A stretch of DNA of 8,535 nucleotides from VRUE01 sp035698885 (GTDB lineage Bacteria; Actinomycetota; Thermoleophilia; Solirubrobacterales; 70-9), in contig DASSBJ010000133.1 of NCBI GenBank assembly GCA_035698885.1, forward strand, positions 1 to 8,535, written 5' to 3'. Each line of letters starts with the position of its first letter. The stretch's first letter is position 1. Position numbers and translations under genes: made by a program. This document shows positions 1-8,163 of the stretch, piece by piece. The notes beneath the pieces are model-generated. The model saw nothing but the letters and a program-made list of their open reading frames with translations, ran no database searches and was not told where the DNA came from.

Positions 1-1010
1 ACGCGGTCGCCGAGCATCGCGATCAGCGCCGGCAGCAGGGTCGTCGCGGCGAGGATCGAGATCGCGACCACGGTCATCGCGCCCAGCGCCATCGAGCGCA
101 GCGCCTGGTTGTCGACCATCCACAGGCCGGCCAGCGAGACGATCACCGCCAGCCCGGAGAAGGTCACCGCCAGCCCCGAGGTCGAGAGCGCCTCGGCCCG
201 CGCGTCATCGCAGCCGCGGCCCGCGGCGCGCTCCTCGCGATAGCGGGCGAGGATGAACAGCGAGTAGTCGATCGCCACCCCGATCCCGATCATCGAGGCC
301 ATGTTGGTGACGAACACCGAGGTGCTCATCTGCAGCGAGATGAAGTAGATCAGCGCGCCGGTGACGATCACGCTGACGAAGCCGAGCGCCAGCGGCAGGG
401 CTGCGGCGGCGAGCGAGCCGAAGACGACCAGCAGGATGATCGCGACGATCGGGAAGCCGCCCGCCTCGGCCTCGGAGAGGTCCTTCTTGGAGAGCTCCTG
501 CATCCCGGCCCAGATCGTCGGCTGGCCCGCGAGGTAGGTCGTGACGCCGGCGCGGGCCACCCCGGGGTCGAGCTCTTCGCGCAGGGTCGCCGCCGAGTCG
601 ATCAACTCATCGCCGGAGAGCCTGCTGCGCAGCGGCAGCATCGCGACTCCCCTGCGGCCCAGCTCCGCCACGGCGGCGCGCGCGGTGGACCGCGGCAGCC
701 CGACGTCTTCGATCCCCGCGACCGCGCGACGCACCCGGCCGACGGCCGCGGCATGCGCGGCGCGGCCGCCGCCGGGCGACGCCGTCAGCAGCACGGCGAC
801 CCCGTTCGAGTCGCCGCCGAATTCGCGCTGCACGGTTTCGCTGGCGGCCATCGAGTCGCTGCCCGGCACGTCGAAGCCACCGCCCGTCAGGTGTTCCGTC
901 TGGCGTGCGGCGAGCGGCAGCGCGAGGACGAGAACCGCGACCCAACCGGCGAGGACCCAGCGCCGGCGACGACCTAGGAATCCAGCCAGTCTGTTCATCC
1001 GCTCGCGCAT
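1..1010 (-). CDS. MMPL/RND-family membrane transporter (N-terminal part, cut by window edge)
   Basis: Translating the minus strand from the ATG at 1010 gives 336 residues with no stop before the window edge, so the C-terminal part is missing. It starts with a basic stretch and a first membrane helix (about 17-35), then an extracytoplasmic domain of about 150 residues (36-183). A packed set of helices follows: about 186-202, 205-226, 231-254, 278-298 and 305-332. The segment around 236-260, with the IDYSLFILARYREE stretch, is the typical MMPL motif; D248 and Y249 match the residues of the proton-relay region in this family. Members are proton-driven exporters of lipids or drugs in the cytoplasmic membrane; the substrate here cannot be told. 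It lies 51 nt downstream of a tetR gene on the same strand, so repressor control is likely. An alternative start is the ATG at 998; neither has a clear Shine-Dalgarno. Confidence 0.9.
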   Translation of the reverse strand, partial: MRERMNRLAGFLGRRRRWVLAGWVAVLVLALPLAARQTEHLTGGGFDVPGSDSMAASETVQREFGGDSNGVAVLLTASPGGGRAAHAAAVGRVRRAVAGIEDVGLPRSTARAAVAELGRRGVAMLPLRSRLSGDELIDSAATLREELDPGVARAGVTTYLAGQPTIWAGMQELSKKDLSEAEAGGFPIVAIILLVVFGSLAAAALPLALGFVSVIVTGALIYFISLQMSTSVFVTNMASMIGIGVAIDYSLFILARYREERAAGRGCDDARAEALSTSGLAVTFSGLAVIVSLAGLWMVDNQALRSMALGAMTVVAISILAATTLLPALIAMLGDR

Positions 1011-1024
1011 TGGCTGGTCAGCCA
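1011..1024. promoter_or_regulatory. Perfect 6-2-6 palindrome, probable TetR operator of the transporter gene
   Basis: TGGCTG-GT-CAGCCA is a perfect inverted repeat directly abutting the transporter's upstream ATG, just downstream of a candidate -10 box. TetR-family dimers commonly bind short palindromes at such positions and block their own or neighbouring promoters. Binding by the adjacent repressor is inference. Confidence 0.5.
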
Positions 1025-1052
1025 GCCTTATGGACGGAGGCGGCTCAGTCTG
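1025..1052 (-). promoter_or_regulatory. Candidate promoter of the transporter gene
   Basis: On the minus strand a CAGACT box (1047-1052) and a TAAGGC box (1025-1030) are separated by 16 nt, resembling a weak -35/-10 pair. The -35 box resembles the CAGACA box of the tetR promoter upstream. The perfect palindrome 1011-1024 would sit at the transcription start. Neither box is close to consensus, so this is tentative. Confidence 0.3.
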
Positions 1053-1061
1053 TGAAAAGGG

Positions 1062-1670
1062 TCACTCGCCGGCGAGCAGGAAGCGGGCGCTGTCGGCGCC
1101 GGCCTCGAGCGCCGCGCTGATGTCGCGGCTGGGCTCCGAGAGCGCCTGCAGGGCGAAGCCGTCGGCGGCGGCGAAGAGGTAGGCGACGATCGCCTCGGCG
1201 TCGTGGCGCAGCTTCAGCACGCCCTCGCGCTGCTTCTGCTCGAGGACCTCGGCGACGTGCGAGCGGGTGCGGTCGAAGAGCTGGCCGACCTCGCGCTGGA
1301 TCTCCGGGTTGCGCCGCCCGGCGCTGAACAGCTCGTAGAGCAGCAGGAAGAAGGCCGGTTCGTTGTCGATCAGGTCGGTGAGGCTGGCGACCAGGACCTG
1401 CAGCACGTCGTCGACGCTCTGCGCCTTCGCCAGCGGCTCGTCGAGGCGGGCGACGCGGATCTCGGAGTCGCGACGAACGACCTCGACCAGCAGCCGCTCC
1501 TTGGTGCCGAAGTAGTAGTGCAGCAGGCCCCGGCTGACGCCGGCCTCGCGGGCGACGTGCTCGAACGTGGACCCGGCGGCGCCGCGCTTGGCGACGCTCT
1601 CACGCATCGCGTCGACGATGCGCTGCGCCTTTTCCCCGCTCAGCTCGCGCTCTTTGGTGGCAGCCTCCAT
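1062..1670 (-). CDS. TetR/AcrR-family transcriptional repressor
   Basis: This 202-aa protein has the usual TetR length and layout. The N-terminal three-helix DNA-binding domain covers about residues 14-62. Its helix-turn-helix reads TFEHVAREAGVSRGLLHYYF (35-54), followed by GTKERLL, the family signature. The rest (about 70-202) is helical and would form the ligand-binding and dimer domain; it contains an aromatic stretch (AFFLLLYELF, 106-115) that could line a pocket. The gene is 42 nt downstream of the 143-aa membrane protein gene and 51 nt upstream of the MMPL transporter. Repressor plus exporter is a very common pairing, so it probably senses a compound exported by the transporter. No Shine-Dalgarno precedes the ATG. 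A TAGACT box exactly 7 nt upstream suggests a leaderless mRNA. The ligand is unknown. Confidence 0.93.
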   Translation of the reverse strand: MEAATKERELSGEKAQRIVDAMRESVAKRGAAGSTFEHVAREAGVSRGLLHYYFGTKERLLVEVVRRDSEIRVARLDEPLAKAQSVDDVLQVLVASLTDLIDNEPAFFLLLYELFSAGRRNPEIQREVGQLFDRTRSHVAEVLEQKQREGVLKLRHDAEAIVAYLFAAADGFALQALSEPSRDISAALEAGADSARFLLAGE

Positions 1671-1706
1671 GAAGGTCAGTCTAGACCGCCCTGACGAGGG
1701 TGTCTG
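1671..1706 (-). promoter_or_regulatory. Likely leaderless promoter of tetR with overlapping inverted repeat
   Basis: On the minus strand, CAGACA (1701-1706; four of six match TTGACA) is followed after exactly 17 nt by TAGACT (1678-1683, fits TANNNT), then 7 nt to the tetR ATG. That spacing is what a transcript starting at the ATG would need, and no Shine-Dalgarno is present. An inverted repeat GTCAG-N11-CTGAC (1675-1679 and 1691-1695) covers the -10 box and spacer, and an 8-bp palindrome GTCTAGAC lies at 1679-1686. Autoregulation by TetR at this site is inferred. Confidence 0.5.
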
Positions 1707-1712
1707 GGGCCG

Positions 1713-2144
1713 TCAGGAGCCGTTAATGCTCGTCGTTGAGGTGTACTCGAACTCCTCCTCGGCGCCGAAAAGGGTGTCGAGCACGGTCTTGCGCGCGTCC
1801 TCGCTGAGCACGAGGGCGATGGCGCCGGCGACGAGGGCGAAGAGGATCAGCCGGCCGAGGCGGCTCTTCTTGCGCTTCTTCTTCTTCGCGGTGAAGGCCT
1901 CGGACGCTTCGCGCAGGCTCTCGGCCGCCGAGCGCAGATCCTTCTGCACCTTCTTGTCGCTGGTCACGGCCTTGACCGCGCCCTTGCCGTTGCCGGTCGC
2001 CCGGCCGTAGGCGCCGCGGGCCGCTTCGAAGGCTTCGCGGAGGTTGTCGCGCAGCTCGTCGTCCTCGATCAGCCGCTGCACGTAGGGGTTCTCGCGTGCG
2101 GCCGAATAGAGGTCAGCAGCCTGGTTCGCCTTCGTCTTGCTCAT
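1713..2144 (-). CDS. Hypothetical single-pass membrane protein with lysine-rich juxtamembrane patch
   Basis: I do not recognise a named family for this 143-aa protein. Residues 1-86 are charged, mostly helical and without a signal peptide. A very basic patch, KKKKRKK (87-93), leads into one hydrophobic segment (about 97-114, LGRLILFALVAGAIALVLSE region). A short acidic, Thr/Ser-rich tail (125-143) ends the protein. By the positive-inside rule the long N-terminal helical part should be cytoplasmic and the tail outside. The layout resembles small stress or envelope proteins such as YtxH-like ones, but with the membrane segment near the C-terminus. The start is well supported: a GAGGAG Shine-Dalgarno (2150-2155) lies 5 nt before the ATG. 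It is 69 nt after the glycosyltransferase stop and 42 nt before tetR, so it may be co-transcribed with either. Confidence 0.85.
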   Translation of the reverse strand: MSKTKANQAADLYSAARENPYVQRLIEDDELRDNLREAFEAARGAYGRATGNGKGAVKAVTSDKKVQKDLRSAAESLREASEAFTAKKKKRKKSRLGRLILFALVAGAIALVLSEDARKTVLDTLFGAEEEFEYTSTTSINGS

Positions 2145-2181
2145 GCCATCTCCTCGCTGGATGAAATCCGTGTTCCCGCTG

Positions 2182-2187
2182 AGGATA
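2182..2187 (-). promoter_or_regulatory. Possible -10 box in the 69-nt gap before the 143-aa membrane protein gene
   Basis: The gap 2145-2213 is somewhat less GC-rich than its surroundings on the start-codon side and contains TATCCT on the minus strand, 37 nt before the ATG. No convincing -35 box is found at the proper distance. The gap is long enough for a promoter, but read-through from the upstream genes is equally possible. Confidence 0.25.
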
Positions 2188-2213
2188 GACCCTAAACGCC
2201 CTGCTGGGCGACG

Positions 2214-3714
2214 TCACGGGGGGCCGATTCCGTCGAGCAGGACGCTGTTGCTGCGAAACCTCAAATCGGCGCGGCGGATCAGGCGCAGGCGCAGCGGCGC
2301 CAGGTCCGGCCCCGGCATCGCGTAGCGGCGAACATAGAGGCCGCCCACCTTCTCGTAGGAGGTCTGGCGGAAGCGCGGGCCGAGCAGGCGCCGCGGGGCC
2401 GGCGGCGCCGGGCCGTCGGAGACGAAGTCGGCTTCGTGGATCGACCAGGCGTGTTCTTCGGCGGGGCGCACCTGGAAGGAGCCGGTCGAGAGGTACCAGC
2501 GCAGCGGCGCGGCCCCGAGGGTCCAGAGGACGATCGCCCGCGGCGCCCGCGGCTCGCCGATCCGCTCGGCGACCGCTCGCCAGTCGGGCCGCTGCCAGGC
2601 CGGCGAGGCGCTGACGAGGACGCTGAAGCCGAACGAGTAGGCGACGAGGACCGCGCCGAGGCCGGCCCCGAGGCTTCCGGTGCGACTTTCGTACCTGTGG
2701 GGTACGAAAGTCGCACCGGAACCCCGCACGGTCGCGCCGAGCGCCACGGCGACGAGCAGCGGCACCAGCGCCGGCAGCAGGTTGCGGGCGAGCACGTAGT
2801 CCTTGCCCGGGACGAGGACGGCGAGCAGCAACGGCGCGCCCACCGTCGCCGCGGCCAGCGCGAGCATCGTCGCGCCGCCGCGACGCTCGTCGCGATCGCC
2901 GCGCACCGCCAGCAACGAGAGCGCCGCGAGCACAGCGAGAAGCGGCGCCAGCGCCGGCAGCACGCTCTCCGGGCGGGCGATCACGTCGCCGGTCTCGCCG
3001 ATGACGAACGCCACGCCCGTCTCCCAGAGCCTGTGGCCCAGGCTGCGGTCGTCGATCCACTCGGCGTGCCCCATCGAGACCTGGTGGACGAGCAGCGGCG
3101 TCAGCGCCAGCCCGGCGGCGATCGGGATCCACAGCCCCGCCAGCGCCCGCCGCCCGCAACGCCGCAGGAGCCAGGCCGCCTCGAGCGCCACCGGGAAGAC
3201 CGCGAAGTAGTGCGTCGCCAGGGCCAGCGCCGAAAAGGTCCCCCAGAGCAGCAGATCCCTCCGCGCTCCGGACAGGGCGCGGAGGAAGTAGAGGGCTGCG
3301 AGGGCGGTCAGGAGGACGAGGAGGGCGTAGCCGCGCGCCTCCTGCGAGTACCAGAGGAGCATCGGGTTGACGGCGACCAGGGCGGCGGCGGCGACTCCGG
3401 CGCGCCGATCGCGCAGCCCGGCGCCGAGCAGGTAGGCGACGGGGACCGTCGCCACGCCGGCGAGCGCCGACAGCGAGCGCAGGCCGACCTCGCCCGTCCC
3501 GAGAACCTGCGTCCAAAGCCAGGCGAGGACGTAGTAGAGCGGCGGCGCCGACTCGCTGAAGCCGACCGCTTCCATCGCGTGCGCGAAGTCGCCGCGCAGG
3601 ACGCGGCTGGCGGTGACCACCTCGTCGTGGTGGTAGGACTGCGCCCCCAGCGTGGCGAAGCGCAGCGCCGCGGCGCCGAGCGTCAGGCCGGCGACGATCC
3701 AGAAGCCGCGCGAC

Positions 3715-3722
<8 letters not shown>
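2214..3722 (-). CDS. GT-C fold membrane glycosyltransferase (ArnT/PMT-like, GT39/83 type)
   Basis: Read from a TTG at 3722, this is a 502-aa polytopic membrane protein. A first helix (about 7-24) is followed by an extracytoplasmic loop holding the D33-E34 pair (SYHHDEV). An acidic residue there is the catalytic hallmark of GT-C enzymes using polyprenyl-phosphate sugar donors. Further hallmarks are APPLYY (59-64) and YSQEARGYAL (125-134), then about nine more hydrophobic segments to about residue 372. A soluble C-terminal part (about 375-502) follows. It should transfer sugars to lipid or protein acceptors outside the membrane; donor and acceptor are unknown. The open frame runs up to an ATG at 3830, but that part lies within lon and is low-complexity Ser/Arg. 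The TTG overlapping the lon stop by 8 nt is the likelier start, though no good Shine-Dalgarno is seen. Residues 335-349 are encoded by a perfect palindrome (2675-2721). Confidence 0.85.
2675..2721. repeat. Perfect 21-bp inverted repeat with 5-nt loop inside the glycosyltransferase gene
   Basis: Left arm 2675-2695 and right arm 2701-2721 are exact reverse complements around the loop TGTGG (2696-2700). Each arm holds the core GGTGCGACTTTCGTACC or its complement. It is about 57% GC in a far more GC-rich gene. The element is translated in frame as SGATFVPHRYESRTG between two membrane helices, using codons (GTA, AGG, AGT, ACT, GGA) that the surrounding gene mostly avoids. The opposite strand in the matching register gives almost the same peptide. 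It looks like an inserted palindromic repeat of the REP or RPE kind. No second copy is present in this window. Confidence 0.85.
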
Positions 3723-6098
<2,376 letters not shown>

Positions 6099-6099
<1 letters not shown>

Positions 6100-6554
6100 C
6101 AGTCGCGCCCGATCGGCACGCGGCGCGTCGTCTGCGCCGGGTCCTTGAGCGGCAGGTCCACCCGCAGGATCCCGTCTTCATAGGTTGCCTTCGCGCGGTC
6201 GGCGTCGACGTCGACCTGCAGCTCGACGATCCGCCGGAACGGCCCCGAGGGAATCTCGACCTGCTGGTAGACGCGCCCCTCGGTCTCCTGCACGGGCCGT
6301 TCGCCGACGATCGCCAGCTGCCGCCCACTGACCTCGATCCCGACCTGCTCAAGATCGACTCCCGCGAGATCGACTTTGACCACGGCCCGCTGCGGTTCCC
6401 CGCAGTAGTAGACGTCGACGTTGGGCGAAAACCCCGAGCTCCTCCTGCTCACATAGGTCGTCCTGCCCCACCCACCGCCAAGCATCTGGTCCATCTCCCG
6501 CCTCATGCGAGCAAAATTCGCGAACACGTCCCGTTCAGGCATCGCGCAAAACAT
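6099..6554 (-). CDS. hsp20: Hsp20/alpha-crystallin small heat-shock protein
   Basis: The 151-aa protein has the normal small heat-shock layout. A short N-terminal arm (1-40) contains FANFARMRREMDQML, typical of class A Hsp20. The alpha-crystallin domain (about 42-138) ends in the family signature DGILRVDLPL (127-136). The C-terminal tail carries VPI (146-148), an I/V-X-I motif that plugs a groove on a neighbouring dimer during oligomerisation. It is an ATP-independent holdase that keeps unfolded proteins soluble in the cytoplasm. Its stop codon overlaps the lon start (TGATG), so holdase and protease are made together. The start could be the ATG at 6554, preceded by GGGGCGG, or the ATG at 6542, which has no visible ribosome site and would give 147 residues. 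I see no CIRCE or HAIR operator upstream. Confidence 0.96.
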
Positions 6555-6584
6555 AGCCGCCCCGAGCGGCGACCCCGCTCGCCG

Positions 6585-6773
6585 CTACGCCGGCTGACTC
6601 GCCCAGCGAGGCGGGCGCATCAGGAGGACCGGCTGGCGCGGCGGGACGAGACCCTCCGGCCGGTTCTCGCGAAAGGTCGTACAGGGCTCCTCGACCTGCA
6701 GGGCGCAGAGCATGTTCCGGCGGAAGTAGCAGTCGTCGCAGGTCGGTTTCTTCTTGCGCGGCACGGCGGCCAT
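6585..6773 (-). CDS. Small four-cysteine protein, probable metal or Fe-S binder
   Basis: This 62-aa protein starts at the ATG at 6773, 9 nt after an AGGAG Shine-Dalgarno (6783-6787). The open frame continues upstream to an ATG at 6845, but that extension has no ribosome site. After a basic start (PRKKKP, 5-10) come four cysteines at 12, 15, 23 and 31, spaced C-x2-C-x7-C-x7-C in TCDDCYFRRNMLCALQVEEPC. This is followed by TFRENRPEGL and a Pro/Arg-rich tail. The set of four would suit a zinc site or a small Fe-S cluster; which is not decidable. There is no membrane segment or signal peptide. I recognise no named family. It is the first gene of the hsp20-lon run, 30 nt upstream of hsp20, so a role in redox or heat stress is a reasonable guess from context only. 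Confidence 0.8.
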   Translation of the reverse strand: MAAVPRKKKPTCDDCYFRRNMLCALQVEEPCTTFRENRPEGLVPPRQPVLLMRPPRWASQPA

Positions 6774-6925
6774 GTTGCCAATCTCCTGACGCTTCCGTGA
6801 CGTCCGATTCCGCAAATCGCAACGATCTCGACACAGAGTCGTCACATCTTCCCCGCGTCTTGCGGGTAGCGGATCGGCGATGAGGTTCAGGAATCGTCCG
6901 CGCCCCGCCGGGTAGCGTCGCTACC
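6774..6925. promoter_or_regulatory. Divergent intergenic region between the stress operon and the hydroxylase gene
   Basis: This 152-bp spacer must hold promoters for both directions. Features seen: the AGGAG ribosome site of the four-cysteine gene (6783-6787, minus); a hairpin CCCGC-GTCTT-GCGGG (6852-6866); and the 9-mer CGGGTAGCG present twice in the same direction (6863-6871 and 6909-6917). On the minus strand GGAAT (6807-6811) is followed 16 nt later by GTC. This only partly resembles the GGAAT/GTT promoter of SigH/SigR-type stress sigma factors, so I do not call it. Confidence 0.6.
6911..6925 (+). promoter_or_regulatory. 15-bp perfect palindrome with embedded -10 box abutting the hydroxylase ATG
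   Basis: GGTAGCG-T-CGCTACC is perfectly symmetrical and ends on the base before the ATG at 6926. It contains TAGCGT (6913-6918), which fits TANNNT, followed by exactly 7 nt to the ATG. No Shine-Dalgarno exists. This is the geometry of a leaderless actinobacterial promoter, and the palindrome could let a dimeric regulator cover the -10 box. No clear -35 box is seen. Confidence 0.45.
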
Positions 6926-7564
6926 ATGGCTATCCCGATGGAGGCTCGCAGCAGAACCGAGAAGCTCTCGGCCTCCCCGCAGCTGTTCGAGAGCGACTTC
7001 CTCAATTTCTTCTCGCGGGTGCACCCGGCGATCCCGGGGCTCGTCTTCGTGCCCGTGGTCCTCGTCATGGAGTGGCTCGGCGCCGATCGCGGCCAGTCCG
7101 CCTGGGAGCTGATCCTGCTCAGCCTCGGCGGGATCGCGATCTGGACCCTGACCGAGTACTGGCTGCACCGGCTGGTCTTCCATTTCGAGCCCGACAACGC
7201 CTTCGGCCGGCGAATGCACTTCATCATCCACGGCATCCATCACGACCACCCGAACGACAAGCTGCGGCTGGTCATGCCGCCGGCGGTCTCGATTCCCCTG
7301 GCGGCGCTCTTCTTCGGCGCCTTCACGCTGATCTTCGGCACCCCCGCCGCCTACCCGCTCTTCGGCGGTTTCATCGTCGGCTACCTGTTCTACGACTACA
7401 CGCACTACTACGTGCACCACTTCGTGCCCAAATCGGAGTTCGGCAGGCAGCTGCGCGAGCAGCACATGCGCCACCACTTCCAGGACCACCGCTTCGGCTT
7501 CGGCGTCTCCTCGCCGCTCTGGGACGTCGTCTTCCGGACCCTGCCGCGCAAGCGCCGCCGCTAG
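6926..7564 (+). CDS. Fatty-acid-hydroxylase-superfamily membrane enzyme (FA2H/Scs7-like)
   Basis: The 212-aa protein belongs to the membrane di-metal hydroxylase superfamily (PF04116 type). Four hydrophobic stretches are visible (about 38-52, 60-79, 118-138, 141-157). The histidine clusters follow the fatty-acid 2-hydroxylase pattern: H81-x4-H86, H102-x2-H105-H106, H160-x3-H164 and H180-x2-H183-H184. Additional histidines lie at 98, 108, 165 and 188. In yeast Scs7 the equivalent ten histidines bind two metal ions. The expected reaction is O2-dependent hydroxylation of a lipid acyl chain at the membrane, but sterol or carotenoid hydroxylases share the fold, so the substrate is open. Unlike Scs7 there is no cytochrome b5 domain, so an external electron donor is needed. 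It is transcribed away from the stress operon, and a GC hairpin follows its stop directly. The start lacks a Shine-Dalgarno and may be leaderless. Confidence 0.9.
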   Translation: MAIPMEARSRTEKLSASPQLFESDFLNFFSRVHPAIPGLVFVPVVLVMEWLGADRGQSAWELILLSLGGIAIWTLTEYWLHRLVFHFEPDNAFGRRMHFIIHGIHHDHPNDKLRLVMPPAVSIPLAALFFGAFTLIFGTPAAYPLFGGFIVGYLFYDYTHYYVHHFVPKSEFGRQLREQHMRHHFQDHRFGFGVSSPLWDVVFRTLPRKRRR

Positions 7565-7580
7565 CGGGCAGACCGCCCGC
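7564..7580 (+). terminator. GC hairpin at the hydroxylase stop codon, possible terminator
   Basis: GCGGGC (7564-7569), loop AGACC, GCCCGC (7575-7580) forms a 6-bp all-GC stem starting at the last base of the TAG stop. There is no U-run after it, so it is at best a weak intrinsic terminator of the tail-less kind often seen in high-GC bacteria. Confidence 0.45.
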
Positions 7581-7773
7581 GCAGTCACCGTTCGTTACGG
7601 AGTTCGAAACTCGTGGAGTACCACCATTGATGTCTCCTGGTCTGGAATCCGGGCTTCCTTACTTACACCTTTCCCCCCCACACTCCGACGCCACTGTGCA
7701 ACACTGCGGCACTCAATAGCTTGCTTACCAGTTAACCCGGCGAGCGCAGAGCGCGCCGGGCGAAAGGAACGAG
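7581..7773 (+). other. Intergenic leader with several short hairpins upstream of the DNA-binding protein gene
   Basis: This stretch is clearly less GC-rich than the genes. It shows consecutive short inverted repeats: GAGTT-cga-AACTC (7600-7612), GTGG-agta-CCAC (7613-7624) and GGAA-N7-TTCC (7644-7658). A run of seven or more C lies near 7673-7679. TAGCTT (7717-7722) fits an actinobacterial -10 box, which would give a 5' leader of about 45 nt, but the -35 region is poor. I see no coding frame with a convincing start. It may hold a structured leader, a small RNA, or only the promoter region. Confidence 0.4.
7736..7760 (+). promoter_or_regulatory. Leader hairpin immediately upstream of the ribosome site
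   Basis: CCCGGCG (7736-7742) and CGCCGGG (7754-7760) pair perfectly around an 11-nt loop. The stem ends 2 nt before the AAAGGA Shine-Dalgarno (7763-7768). It could stabilise the mRNA 5' end or affect ribosome access. If the hairpin is in the transcript, the promoter must lie further upstream. Its role is inferred only. Confidence 0.4.
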
Positions 7774-8154
7774 ATGCCAAGCACCACTCACGTACTCGAC
7801 GAGGCTCGCGACCTGGTCAAGAAGCGCCTTGCCGAGCTGGACGACGAGCGCAAGCGGCTCGAGCGCGCCCTCGCCGAGCTGGGCGGCAAGGTCACGGGTC
7901 GCAGCAGCGGTCGCGGGCCGGGCCGTCCGCGTGGCTCCGGCGCGAAAGGCGGCACGACGAAAAAACGCCGGCGCCGCAAGGGCACCCGCGCCGACCAGGC
8001 AGTCGCCCTGGTCGAGGGCAGCCCCGGGATCAGCGCCTCGGACATCGCCAAGCAGTTGAAAATCAAGCCCAACTACCTCTACCGCGTCCTCGGCGACCTG
8101 GAGAAAGAGGGACGGGTGAAGAAGAAAGGGCGCCAGTACTACCCCGCCAAATAG
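7774..8154 (+). CDS. Basic winged-helix DNA-binding protein with AT-hook-like motif
   Basis: The 126-aa protein has three parts. Residues 5-37 are a charged amphipathic helix likely to form a coiled coil and dimerise. Residues 41-70 are a flexible basic linker with GRGPGRPRGSG (46-56), matching the AT-hook GRP core, plus KKRRRRK (63-69). Residues 72-125 look like a winged helix-turn-helix: ISASDIAKQLKIKPNYLYRVLGDLEKEG, then a wing RVKKKGRQYY. This combination suits an abundant nucleoid-associated or global regulatory protein binding DNA through both hook and winged helix; that role is inference. I cannot assign a named family. The start is strong: AAAGGA (7763-7768) lies 5 nt before the ATG. 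The gene has its own leader region and is followed by a large foldback that separates it from malate dehydrogenase on the other strand. Confidence 0.9.
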   Translation: MPSTTHVLDEARDLVKKRLAELDDERKRLERALAELGGKVTGRSSGRGPGRPRGSGAKGGTTKKRRRRKGTRADQAVALVEGSPGISASDIAKQLKIKPNYLYRVLGDLEKEGRVKKKGRQYYPAK

Positions 8155-8163
8155 GTTTGCGGG

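Noticed and set aside
2666..2726. CCCCG direct repeats (2666-2670 and 2722-2726) flanking the palindrome, as a target-site duplication
   Set aside because: They are only 5 nt of G/C, placed unevenly around the palindrome, and expected by chance at this GC content.
6774..6845. N-terminal extension of the four-cysteine protein to an ATG at 6845 (86 aa)
   Set aside because: There is no ribosome site before that ATG. The AGGAG site lies within the extension at the correct distance for the ATG at 6773.
6555..6925. CIRCE or HAIR heat-shock operators upstream of hsp20
   Set aside because: I searched by eye for the CIRCE TTAGCACTC/GAGTGCTAA pair and HspR-type CTTGAGT/ACTCAAG repeats and found neither.
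7590..7625. tRNA-like 3' end: a GAGTTCGAAACTC arm followed by ACCACCA
   Set aside because: The TTCGAAA loop and CCA look like a tRNA end, but the T stem would have only three pairs. No matching acceptor strand, anticodon arm or D arm is found in the preceding 75 nt.
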